In this document: positions 12,170 through 22,037 of the stretch, in pieces | Layout of the letters: each line of letters opens with the position of its first letter | How positions within the stretch are numbered: the first letter of the stretch is position 1 | Source of the DNA: Zychaea mexicana | Lineage: Eukaryota; Mucoromycota; Mucoromycetes; Mucorales; Lichtheimiaceae | Assembly: GCF_025766255.1 (NCBI RefSeq) | Contig: NW_026516690.1 | Coordinates: 248,001-312,000 of the forward strand | Length of the DNA stretch: 64,000 nucleotides | Reading direction: 5' to 3' | Translations under genes and position numbers: made by a program | The notes under the pieces: generated by a model | Seen by the model: only the letters and a program-made list of their open reading frames with translations | Database searches by the model: none | Told to the model about the DNA's origin: nothing

Positions 12170-12802
12170 TTATACCAAACATCCTGAGCTTCTCGTATGT
12201 TGACATTGTTTCGGTTGCAGCTGAGACTGCGCGCTTGAGGCATCTATATTGCTGGCGTGTTGCTGCTGTTGCCCGAGGTCATAACTGCTATTGATGTTGT
12301 TAATTGCTTCTTTTGTTCTTTGTCTTGTTTTGTGAAATAATGATACTTGCTTCTTCTTCCTGATTATTAATAAAAGTACTGCTGTGGTACCAAGTTCATC
12401 ACCATCAAATTTGGCAGAATCAATCAAGAAACATATACTTCGTTCTGGATGACACCTGCACGGTAATGACTGCATCATCGCCAAAAGTTTCGCGGTCACC
12501 ATGGCGGTACTACTATGAGGTATTGTCAAGGAATCCGTAGAACGAAAGGCGCACAATCAGCAGAAAAAGGTTATTGGCAAATTAGCCTTACTACTAATAC
12601 AAGCAATCCAAACAATATGTACCTTTATATTTCAATGCAGCGGGTAAATTCATTGTAATATTGGAATTCAACACATCAAGCCAGAAAAAGTTGCTTGAGG
12701 GAGGGCAAAGAAGAACGTTCTACGCATTTTATTCGTTCCTTGTTCATATTCTTGCTCCAACTCATGCTCCTTTAGAAGATCGTGTTCGGCATGAAATGAC
12801 AT
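12170..12802 (-). pseudogene. Possible decayed gene of unknown family
   Basis: On the minus strand an ATG at 12802 opens a charged stretch (MSFHAEHDLLKEHELEQEYE...). Further pieces follow, including QYYNEFTRCIEI near 12620-12660, and then an open frame at 12170-12556 with a glutamine-rich segment. The pieces lie in different frames, with stops and no consistent splice sites, so I cannot build a gene. Composition is more protein-like than the flanks. It may be a broken gene or chance; nothing in it identifies a function. The bases between the calcium-sensor relic and 12170 show nothing. Confidence 0.25.
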
Positions 12803-14160
12803 AGTGCTTTGACGAAAGACAAGTGCCCTTAGAACGTTATTTAGGCGGACGCAACTAATTAATTAAAGAATGAGCAAGATAGAAAGTGTCCTAGACTTAC
12901 CACATTTCATTGTTTCTGAGAGTTTAGTGCATAAGGTGGTCTTTGAAAATGTTGACCGCTCTATATTACAGCAAGTCCCCGTGATTCCATTCTGTCACTT
13001 CGAAATGGTCAGTGAACAGCATACATAAAGAGGGATGGTTCCATCCGAAGAAACTAGATATGGCATATGATGCACATCACCTTAAACCGACAAAATTCAT
13101 ATTTCACGTCCCGAAATTAAAAATGGCTTAGACCTGGTATCGTACATAGCACTGACGCATCGTACACTTGGATAATGTTTTACTTAAACGCTGTGTAAAC
13201 AAATAGGCCCACCTCTCATCATTTTTCTTGACTATGTAGTCTCGCGTTCGTCCTCAGAATACACATATAACAAGCTTATAATATGAGCTACACGGACTTC
13301 TAGCCACTAGTAGCCCTATTTAATCTGATTCATTTTAGAGTTGCTTTATCACACATGGGGTCGTTGGCTCGCTGCTGTCACTGTGGCCGTTGTGGGAAAA
13401 TATCCTGGCAGCGAATCATTATCATATCCGCAATGTAGGCTACATACAAACAAGACCGCAGATGCTCTAACCTTTACTACTTACTGCTCTTGAAAGGGCT
13501 TGAAGTGACTTTACTCTAAACTTGACTATCCTTTTAGTATCTCTGATAGTATACCGATGGAGCAACGGGTGAGCAAACTTCAACACAATATAAGCTATAA
13601 GAGATAGCGAGATAGTAACAAAATTTATATGATTGTTGGAACCGCTGCTCTTTGTTGGTTATTCATTGAAGGGAAAGGCTAACTGTATAAGGTAACCAGT
13701 GCCATAGAAAAGTGTTGCAATTTGGGGCTGACTCCGCTTAACATCCTCTTCTTTGGAACTCTTCTGCGTGTTCACAAGAACGATTGACGTGAATCTCTTC
13801 CACGAATTATATTCTAAAGATGCTACTCCATATGGTTCGTGAAGTTAAAATTAGAAGACTTTGTGTCCAAGGAAGTAGTAAGATTTCAAAAAAAATTCAA
13901 AAATTTTGCCGGTTTAAGGTGATATGCATCATAAATACGTTCTCAAAATGATCAATAGTGGCTCCTATTGATTCTGCTTCCTCATTAGTATTATACAAGC
14001 CTTACTACAGATAGCATATTAAAAGATTGTATTAAAACTTAAGGACATTATTATTATTACATATCAAGTAGTAGTAGAAGTAGTAGAAGAGTGATAGATT
14101 ACAGTGTAACAATGAGGATACATCGGTAATGGTGGTAGATAGACATATATAAAGTACATA
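12803..14160. other. Intergenic region
   Basis: About 1.36 kb of AT-rich DNA with no conserved protein, RNA gene or repeat that I can support. It contains the 3' flank of the acetyltransferase gene, with (TAG)n-like runs near 14065-14090. Confidence 0.5.
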
Positions 14161-15672
14161 TTATTGCGGGGGGCAGCAATTCTTAAGATGACGGATCACT
14201 AGAAGCACAAATGTGTCAGCTTTACAAACATCCAGCGACCCTTTCTGCCATCCAACTGTCGCATACATAGAGTCCATAGTACTGATGGAGTTTACACTCA
14301 GAGCTGAAGTAAATATCTGGGCGCTTTGACAAAACCAAATTGACTCGATCTGCCACAGATCGTCAACAGCGGTTTCGGTAGTAAGGGGCGGAAGAACAAA
14401 CTTGCCGAGATCCGATAACTCAACACCACCGGCACGATGCATGATTGGATTCGATTTCCAATGGTCATACCAAAATTTAGTGTAGTCTTCCGGGTATTTG
14501 GAAAGGTATTTCAATAAACCGGCATCCTTGGCTGCTTCATGCTTGTTGGCTTTCAACTGAGCATGATATGTCTTGGCCATATCCCAAAAGCCCCAAGACG
14601 ACAAAGATGGTAGATCCCATGTGTGGGAATACGAACCCACAAAATTGCCCATCTCGTTTTCAGGTACAGGAGGTTTACAAAATGAGCGGCAATTGACAGG
14701 AGTGCCTGTCGAAACTGTAGTCGTCTCTGGATAAACTTCTGCCAGGGCCAGGACAACTGCTGCCATGATAGCCGCGTGCGGAGTGACCTTGTGCTCGCGA
14801 CTTGTAGCACAGACAACGCTCCAGGTCGTACCGCCTAATTCGATCGCACGTACAACAGTGTCGTGTTGAGCTTTCGACTTGTTCGTAATAGCTGGGTAAT
14901 CGCCAGCCCAACCTTGAGGGAACCATCGTCGAATCAAAAAGCCGGGCAGAGTCTTCTTGGCCAGCATACGCGAAACAACGCCCAAGATATTCCCTGCTGT
15001 GGGCATAGGACTTTGTCGATCTTCGTATGGAGGCATTATTGGAGCTAGAGTTTTGGGTTTGATCACATAGCCTTCATTGTTGTACGTCTCGTCCTCTTCT
15101 CCTTCCTCCTGCCTAGCGGTAGCAGTGCTGCTGCTACTACTGGTAGTGCCATTAATTTCTGCAAGCAAGTCTTGCCAAAATATCGCCAAACTCTTGCCAT
15201 CGGCAATTACGTGTTGGGCTGTGAAGACGATGCTACATTCGTCAAGTCGGTCGTCATGGACACCAATACGCAATTGCCAGAGTGGATTTGTTTGGTTGTT
15301 CAAGTCGAATTCGTGGTCGCACTCAGTTGCAATTAACTTGGCAAGCTCGGATCGATCCCAGAAGGGTACCTGCTCGTGAATGACATGGACCACTGCTGAC
15401 AGGTCGAATTGCGTTAAGCGAACGAAATGAGCGCTAGGTTTGTCGTGTTCGGCAACAGCAAGTGAAAGTTGCGGATGTTTTTCAATTAAACGTTCAAGAG
15501 GTGCATGCAATTGAGACAAGTAGAATTGCTTAACGTCGTGCTGCTTATCAGGTCGTGGCGAATGGCGTATTACGGCGGTTGCAGCTAGGGTACCATAGCA
15601 ACGGGTCAGATACTTAGAAACTTGATATTTTTCTAGCAAACCAAAAGGCCGCTCAACTGTTGTCAGTGACAT
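14161..15672 (-). CDS. Alcohol acetyltransferase-like / condensation-fold acyltransferase
   Basis: A 503-residue protein in one exon. The fold and the motif HVIADGK at residues 154-160 match the HxxxD active site of the alcohol O-acetyltransferase / condensation superfamily, in which acyl-CoA is used to esterify an alcohol or similar acceptor. An N-terminal half (1-165) leads into the catalytic histidine. A low-complexity Ser/Glu linker at about 175-195 follows, and the second half contains VNCRSFC...ENEMGNFVGSY, comparable to the family's DFGWG-region channel. No signal peptide or TM segment is seen, so it is probably cytosolic or on lipid droplets. The start is the first ATG, followed by a normal N-terminus (MSLTTVERPFGLLEKYQ). 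The acceptor substrate, for example a higher alcohol giving volatile esters, is inferred from the family only. Confidence 0.85.
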   Translation of the reverse strand: MSLTTVERPFGLLEKYQVSKYLTRCYGTLAATAVIRHSPRPDKQHDVKQFYLSQLHAPLERLIEKHPQLSLAVAEHDKPSAHFVRLTQFDLSAVVHVIHEQVPFWDRSELAKLIATECDHEFDLNNQTNPLWQLRIGVHDDRLDECSIVFTAQHVIADGKSLAIFWQDLLAEINGTTSSSSSTATARQEEGEEDETYNNEGYVIKPKTLAPIMPPYEDRQSPMPTAGNILGVVSRMLAKKTLPGFLIRRWFPQGWAGDYPAITNKSKAQHDTVVRAIELGGTTWSVVCATSREHKVTPHAAIMAAVVLALAEVYPETTTVSTGTPVNCRSFCKPPVPENEMGNFVGSYSHTWDLPSLSSWGFWDMAKTYHAQLKANKHEAAKDAGLLKYLSKYPEDYTKFWYDHWKSNPIMHRAGGVELSDLGKFVLPPLTTETAVDDLWQIESIWFCQSAQIFTSALSVNSISTMDSMYATVGWQKGSLDVCKADTFVLLVIRHLKNCCPPQ

Positions 15673-16031
15673 TGGAGAAAAAAAAAGAACGAGGTGAGAG
15701 AGAACTAGAATATTTCTCTATCCAGCTGAGGAATGCAGTAACCAGATGCTGGATGCAGTAGTACAAAGCCCAGCTTACTAAATTTATAAGTCAGCCGTTT
15801 TATGCTATACCATGAACAATCTTACGCTTTTTTTATGTTGTTGTGATATATGAGTTGCTAGACAAGGCTTAAAATTGGATTCAGTCACCAGTGGTACATG
15901 GTTAGCTATATGACCGCCTTTATTATTATTAAAGACTATTAAATTTTGTCAAGAACTACCATCAGTGGAAATGCTAGACTCAAACAATGTATTCTCTTGC
16001 TCAGCGTATTATAGAAGGTGTAACGGATTTT
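15673..16031. other. Intergenic region upstream of the acetyltransferase
   Basis: About 360 bases that should contain the promoter of the minus-strand acetyltransferase. The right edge is the junction with the inserted gnd fragment. Nothing else seen. Confidence 0.5.
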
Positions 16032-16516
16032 CAGTCTTTCTGGGTCAGATCAAGGATGCATTCACGAACGCTCGAAACCCTGTCGTTTGATCCGTTCTTC
16101 CAGGAAGCGTCTGCAAAGGCGCAAGACGCTTGGCGTGCAGTTGTTGGCACTGCCGCCACTCTGGGTATTCCAACACCAGCTCATTCTACTGCTTTGAGCT
16201 TCTACGATGGCTTGCGACATGAGCGTCTTCCTGCCAACATGATCCAGGCCCAGCGTGATTACTTTGGTGCTCATACCTATGAGCTTCTTCATGAGCCTGG
16301 AAAGTATGTCCACACCAATTGGACTGGCACTGGCGGCAATGTTTCCGCCTCCACTTACCAAGCTTAAAAAATGAGAATGATAAAACACACTCTTGCAAAT
16401 TTATTTTTCAATAAAGTTAAAAACGATATATTTCTTCAATTCATGATGCTTCGATTTTGTGTTAAAGTAGGTTGCCTTTTGTTGCTTCTGGAATGATTTT
16501 CGCAGCGGCAGAATGA
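16032..16516 (+). pseudogene. 3' fragment of a duplicated 6-phosphogluconate dehydrogenase gene
   Basis: Plus-strand sequence nearly identical to the complement of bases 1-489. It begins at GTCTTTCTGGGTCAGATCAA, runs through the last ~120 codons including [19 protein letters not shown] and HTNWTGTGG, keeps the stop near 16367, and continues into the 3' flank until the match leaves the window at base 1. Near the start a small indel around 16060-16085 puts the frame out (INNP-type residues replaced by a shifted stretch), so even this part would not read through. The matching upstream half of the gene lies 4 kb further right at 20573-21412 on the same strand. Together they are one broken copy with its halves in swapped order. 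Confidence 0.93.
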
Positions 16517-18105
16517 AATGTTGGTGCTAGTATGCATTGCTGACGATCTAGCTACTAAATGAACGGTGGAGATATCGGCAGAGCCCCATACGGAGCGTTG
16601 GTATACAGTCCAGTCAAAAAGCGATGGACCTTCTCTAATGGTGTGATTGAGCATATCGAGGAATTTTTCAAATTCTTCATGGGATGATCCCTGTCCAGCA
16701 CCGCTATTAAATTGTCTGTACACATCGTATACTAAGTTGTCCACTTTGCTCTTGAGTAAAACAAAAAGAAGGTTATGAATAATGTCGTTGTATGTTTTAG
16801 TAAAGACCTTTTCTATGTATTTCAATGTTATAGAGCTTAAGAAAAAAAATTTCCTTTTACCATTTGCGCATGAATGTCGCCTGAGACGGTGGTCAAATTA
16901 ATCAATACACTTCTTTGTTGGTCCACCAGTGTGTTCGACGAAGATGGAACACCAGTATATATAATGTTTAATTTGCCTGTAGTAGAGCGAGCAGTAATCT
17001 GGGTAACTGCTGGGCTTTCATGGATCGAGCATTCGATATGTCCCGCATGTGTATTGAGCTCCACGACATTCCCTGGGCTGTCCTGTGTATGCGCGTTGTC
17101 GTAAAGAGGAGAAATGAGGACCGCTGATATAGACCATAGATTAATAAAATATTTAAGAGTAAAAACAAAGAACTAACCCCCATGGTAATGTTTCCATTGA
17201 TTGTGGCAAGCTTGAGGCCTCGTGAAAAATACATGCCACCATCGATCTCTATGGCGCTGTCAGAAGTTTCAATAACAAGTTCATCCAGTGCCGTAGGGTT
17301 TGGGAGTTCAACAAGGATATCCAAGACAATGCACGAAAGATTTTCTGCAGCCGCATCAGCCTGTAGAGAAAGAGGGTATGCTTATTAGTATTTACCGTAA
17401 GACGGTCGAGTGTACAAGTACTTGCGTCAATAAGAATAGCAATGTTATCGCTCTGCGTGATTTGCTTTATTTGGATTAGATCCGATTGACTCGCGTCGGT
17501 CAATTTGAGATTGAAGCGAACAGTTGGTTCGCTGGCTTGATCATTCACTTGCACTTGCACCAAACCACCCTGTTTCTCGTAATTGTATGAACCTATCGTG
17601 TGAATTTTACTCTCCTCATACAAAGTATTGCAATCAAGTACAACTTACAGTGATGTGGAGACGATCGGTAATTTCGTGCCCAACACGTAAACTGTTGTAC
17701 CGATCGGTGTCAATGGTGTGTACCGACGACCAAGAAAGTGTTGGTGCTGCGATACAGGTGTCGACATGCTAAATTGCACGAGCGACAATCAAAAACTTTG
17801 GTGAAACAATTTTTTTACGAACTTGACAAAACCCGTTCTTCACATACCTTCAGCTGCTGCTCAGTTTGCCAGCCACACCAGCATAACAACAAAGGACAGA
17901 CACAGAGTAGAAGCGCAAAAGATATCTTTTTGATGGGAGAAGTGGCGAACCAATTCTGCTTCTGGCGGTGCTCAGCGTTGTCGGCCGAGTTATGTGGTGA
18001 CGATGATGCTACTACTTGTTGATCGGATGAGGTGAGCAATGGCTTTCGCTCGTCAGTGTCGTTTTTATCGTCATGATTATCTTCAGGCATATCCAAGAAT
18101 TGCAA
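16436..18105 (-). CDS. Type II membrane protein with repetitive beta-strand (adhesin/DUF4097-like) ectodomain, paralogue A
   Basis: Six exons on the minus strand: 17848-18105, 17649-17768, 17396-17614, 17178-17360, 16861-17082 and, less surely, 16436-16750; about 438 residues. The N-terminus is acidic with KPLLTSS, then a single TM helix (FALLLCVCPLLLCWCGW), so the rest should be outside or luminal. The ectodomain has short repeated strands with Asn-Gly/His-Gly-type turns (LATINGNITMG, VVELNTHAGHIECSI, LTTVSGDIHAQM), the pattern of a putative-adhesin beta-solenoid. It resembles the neighbour at 18269-19654 in layout. The last exon (SKVDNLVYDVYRQFNSG...) does not look like the rest, and its final ~27 codons read into gnd-derived 3' flank, so the C-terminus may be foreign. 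ATG 18090 is an alternative start. Function unknown. Confidence 0.7.
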
Positions 18106-18268
18106 GGTTTAAAGGAACGTCAGGAAAATCGAATCAACTCTTTATATCCAGAGAAACGGAAAGGGTTACACGAAATGCTACGCAGTAACACGTTGAACAA
18201 TTGATGGTGCGTGCAAACGGCCATTCGAGTTTATTGACATAATGGGACACACACATGATTGTTATGTG

Positions 18269-19654
18269 TTAAACAAAAGTAAGTGTAGAGCCACCCATAA
18301 CTGTATTGAGTTTCACAATGTTGCCGGTCCTCTTATCCTCATCACCATAGTAACCTTGCACATGGCGGCTGCTACGTGAGCCTTTGTAATGGACTTTTCC
18401 TGGATGGTCGCTCTTGACATGGATTCTGCCCATGACTGTGGAGATATCAAATGATGATTCAAAGGAATCGGGCTATGTGAAAGGGCGGGAAAATGAGCTA
18501 TATACACACTATCTAATACTCGATTATATCCAATCTCCCATCTTTTAAGTTTATTTAATTCATTTACCAGATTTGCTGCGATGGCTCCATTTGATGTGGA
18601 GAGCTCAACCTTGGAAGTACCCAAGATAGACGCGACGCTGACGTCAATCTTGCCATTCGCGGTGGAGACGTCCAGATTACCGGTCAATGATTTGATGTTA
18701 GAGTCAATATGACCGTTGGAAGACGATAACGCGACGTCGTGACCAATAAGTTCCTGTGTTGTGATACCACCATTAGCTGTGCTAAGCACGACCTTGCCAC
18801 CAGTGGCACCGGGCTTTGTGGTTATATGACCATTGGCTGTTGAAAGTGCAAGCAGCTTTGAAAACGTGAGGCCTCCGTCTTGGATGACAATGGCATCATT
18901 TAGTGCTCCGACATTGAGAGTGTCTAAAACGGCTGCGAAGGAAAGCGTTACTGCAACGTCCGCTTTCATGCAAATGCGTTCTCGTACTGGATGCTTCGCC
19001 TAGTTTATCAGAAAATGTTTTTGGATGGTGAGCAAATCGTGATAGTATAATCCTGTCTATCACATAAAGAAAAGTATTATGCATACTTGAACGACCAAGC
19101 GAAGCACGCCATCCGTTTTTTCTTCCTTGGAAATCTCAACTAGATCTTCTTCCTCTGGGTTACTGAACGCTAGATCGAAACGGACTGTTGTTTCCTTGAT
19201 GGAATCGTCAACGACGACATCTACTTGACCGCTCTTTTTTTTGAAGTGGTATTACTATTTAAGGATAGTATCGTGTGTACGCGGTAAATTACAACGAACA
19301 GGATACCTGATAGTTAATGTAACGCGAGTCTTTCATATCAATATCCAAGCCATGAAAAGCCGATGCTGGAACTGTGTATTCTGAGGTGATTGTTTCCCAC
19401 GGATTAGATGGGTCATAGTAACAAAACTTTGCTTCAGAGAACGAGCCTTCATCCAATGCATAGTAGGGAGATGAAGGTGCAGTCACTTGTCGGGCATGAT
19501 GACTGAACGAGCAGCGGAGTGTTTGGAAGACAGCATGAGCCAAAGCAAACATGCTGATAACAAGCGCCCAACGCGAAAGGCGTCTGTGACGACAGCATAT
19601 TACTTCAGCTGGCGCGGAAGCTGATGTTGGTAGTAGTGGTGTTTTGGCATCCAT
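18269..19654 (-). CDS. Type II membrane protein with repetitive beta-strand (adhesin/DUF4097-like) ectodomain, paralogue B
   Basis: Four exons on the minus strand: 19307-19654, 19087-19233, 18568-18999 and 18269-18472; 376 residues. The N-terminus MDAKTPLLPTSAS is followed by one TM helix (WALVISMFALAHAVFQTL), so it is a type II single-pass protein. After a stalk, exon 3 carries a regular series of strands that repeat a motif like LSTANGHI / LSSSNGHI / VSTANGKI / LSTSNGAI about every 16-18 residues. This is the mark of the DUF4097/putative adhesin beta-solenoid. The C-terminus returns to the theme (FDISTVMGRIHV, VKLNTVMGGSTLTFV). It is a tandem paralogue of the gene to its left, in the same orientation. 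The subcellular site (plasma membrane or endomembrane) and role are unknown. Splice phases are consistent. Confidence 0.78.
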
Positions 19655-20572
19655 GGTGCTGTGATTGTAACAGAGCTCTTGCGTTATATTAGTATAGAGG
19701 AGGTTGGATGGGGTTGGTGATCAAATAATTTGGCGACGTAAGACAATTTATGCCACGAAAGGGAAAAAGGAAGAAGAAGAGTAAAGTTCTTATTAGAATG
19801 CAGCAGAAATATATAACGGGAGCGAAGAAAACCAAGATCGCTTGGCGGTTCCCTTCATCCCCTTGTGCGACTGCTAGTAGGAGCCAAGACTAAAGCAAAT
19901 CCCAAAAAAGGAAGTTCTAACTGGACACGGATACAGTTGTCCGAAGATTGGCACTGGCGCGCCTTGGAAGCATAACCGTAAGCTAACAGCCACCTGCAAC
20001 ATCTTCGTATTCATTATCCTTTGTTTCTTTCCACTTATGATATAGATCTAAACTATTTTATTGGGAATCTACAGCCTGCAAAATTTATATATCATTCATA
20101 AAGGAAAAAGCTGTTCAAAGATTGCATAGGCGATCTGTTATTATGTTTACATGGCTACGTATTATCCCGGATGGCATCTAATTATCAACCTCTTCGCGTA
20201 CTGTTTCTTGTCTAATAATCCGCTATCATATGTACATGAACTTCGCCTAAACAGTGTTTGGATAGAATACAAGCTGTACCCGTAACACATGGTTTTCTTT
20301 TGATATACGATGTACAGTCCATAAATAGATAGCTGACCCAACGTGTTCATTGAGCGCTTACCATTCTAAGAGTCCTCTTTCAAGCACATATAGTTCAAAG
20401 TTTTTCTTGATATAGTGCTCTTTGGATAACGATCTGTTTTGTCTTCCTTGATGTGGTTCCTCCTCGTTCAAAGAAGCTGCCAAAGACAGTAAACGTCGTT
20501 GTCGCATGGCTAATGCAACACCCATGACGACATCGAGTGCCGCGAGTTCCAAGACGAACAAGTAAGTTTGTT
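19655..20572. other. Intergenic region ending at the gnd-fragment junction
   Basis: Contains the presumed promoter of paralogue B. At 20358-20561 there is a minus-strand open stretch (MFVLELAALDVVMGVALAMRQ... to ...LYVLERGLLEW) with protein-like composition. The opposite strand also has a short ATG frame followed by GTAAGT at 20563. I cannot recognise either; this may be a gene fragment caught at the junction. The rest shows nothing. Confidence 0.35.
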
Positions 20573-21412
20573 TGTTTGTTGGTTCGGGTGCTTCAGCTGG
20601 TAAGGAAGGTGCTCGTCATGGCCCTTCCTTGATGCCTGGTGGTCATCCCAAAGCATGGCCCGAAATCAAGTCTATTTTCCAGACTATTGCTGCCAAGGCT
20701 CCCGATGGTCAACCCTGCTGCGACTGGGTCGGTGAAGATGGCGCCGGCCAATACGTCAAGATGGTTCACAACGGCATTGGTATGAAATTTACATAATTTT
20801 CCCGTTGTTGGTTTTTAATGTCTCACGAGGGGACAGCAAAAGCTCACAATACATTATCTCAATCCATTGTAAACAGAATACTGTGATATGCAAATGATTT
20901 CCGAAGTCTACCACATTCTGAAGGAGGGTCTTGGAATCAATGATGACGAGATGGCCGATATCTTTGATGGCTGGAACAAGGAAGAACTCGACTCGTTTTT
21001 GATTGAAATCACCCGTGATGTGCTGCGATTCAAGGACACCGATGGCTCCCCCTTGGTGGAAAAGATCATGGACAGGGCTGGCCAAAAAGGCACTGGCAAA
21101 TGGACCGCCATCGACTCGCTTGACCGTGGTATTCCTGTCACATTGATCGGCGAAGCTGTCTACTCTCGATGCCTGTCGTCGCTCAAGGAAGAACGCACCC
21201 GTGCTTCCAAGATCCTCAAGGGTCCTACCAACGTCAAGTTTTAGGGTGACAAGCAAAACTTTGTCAAGCAGCTCGGCAGTGCGCTCTATGCGTCCAAGAT
21301 TGTCTCGTGTGCTCAAGGTTTCATGCTGATGCGCCAAGCTGCTCAGGATTTTGGCTGGAACTTGAACTATGTCGGTATTGCCTTGATGTGGCGCGGTGGC
21401 TGCATCATCTGA
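20573..21412 (+). pseudogene. Internal fragment of a duplicated 6-phosphogluconate dehydrogenase gene
   Basis: Plus-strand copy of the middle of gnd, matching the complement of about 497-1343. It covers the last part of exon 4 ([21 protein letters not shown]), the whole intron with its donor and acceptor, and exon 5 as far as MWRGGCII. The conserved GGEEGARHG motif is altered (AGKEGARHG). EYGDMQ has become EYCDMQ, and a codon after PTNVKF is TAG where the intact gene has CAG, near 21242. The match stops abruptly at about 21412, exactly where the fragment at 16032 begins within the gene. No promoter or 5' exons are present. The intron proves that the copy came from DNA, not from a spliced transcript. 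Confidence 0.95.
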
Positions 21413-22037
21413 TGCTCAAATTATTCTATACCGGTTAAGCCTTTTGCACCACCGCTTAAACAGTTTTTCTCTTCTAAAACTCAGGTAATTTTTTCCGGAT
21501 GTATTAATGTTCCATCGTCGTTTTTTCTAACTTGGTCCTGTGACTACGCTCGATTGAGATGTTTGTTCTAGCTGATCGCTTTGGACAATGCATGCACATT
21601 CTCGTTTAGCGCGGAATTACAGTACCGCCGGCTGGAGTCATGAGTTGCTTTCCGGAGAAAACAGAAGCCGAATGTATGTAACAGCAGTTTATGCCGGTTT
21701 GAAATTTGTACTATTGTTATTGTTGGCGCAGTATATTATCAAATAAAACCAAAATGACAATGTAATCCCTGAGAAGGGTAAAAGTTCGAGTTGAAAGTGC
21801 ATTTTATAATTTTTGACTATTTACGGTGATAGTAAGAGCTGCTCTCTTTAGTGATATTGTGTACAAAACAGGACGTGGAGGAAAAACTTTAAAAAAGAAT
21901 TATGCATATACTAGAAGTGTGGTGACAAATGATTTTCTGTGAGAAGGGTATGTGAAGAATTTGGGTATAACATGGAGGTAGGAAAAAATACATTAATTTT
22001 AGTGACAACAACTGCTAACGACCAGGCATTGGGAACG
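21413..22037. other. Intergenic region between the gnd fragment and MFS copy 2
   Basis: About 620 bases, AT-rich, no coding feature. Holds the 3' flank of the second exporter. Confidence 0.5.

Noticed and set aside
17101..17190. Apparent frameshift between exons 4 and 5 of paralogue A
   Set aside because: Using the acceptor ...CATACACAG at 17083-17085, not the upstream CAG, restores phase, so no frameshift is needed.
20573..21412. Processed (retro-) pseudogene of gnd
   Set aside because: The fragment keeps the intron between exons 4 and 5, so it arose from genomic DNA.
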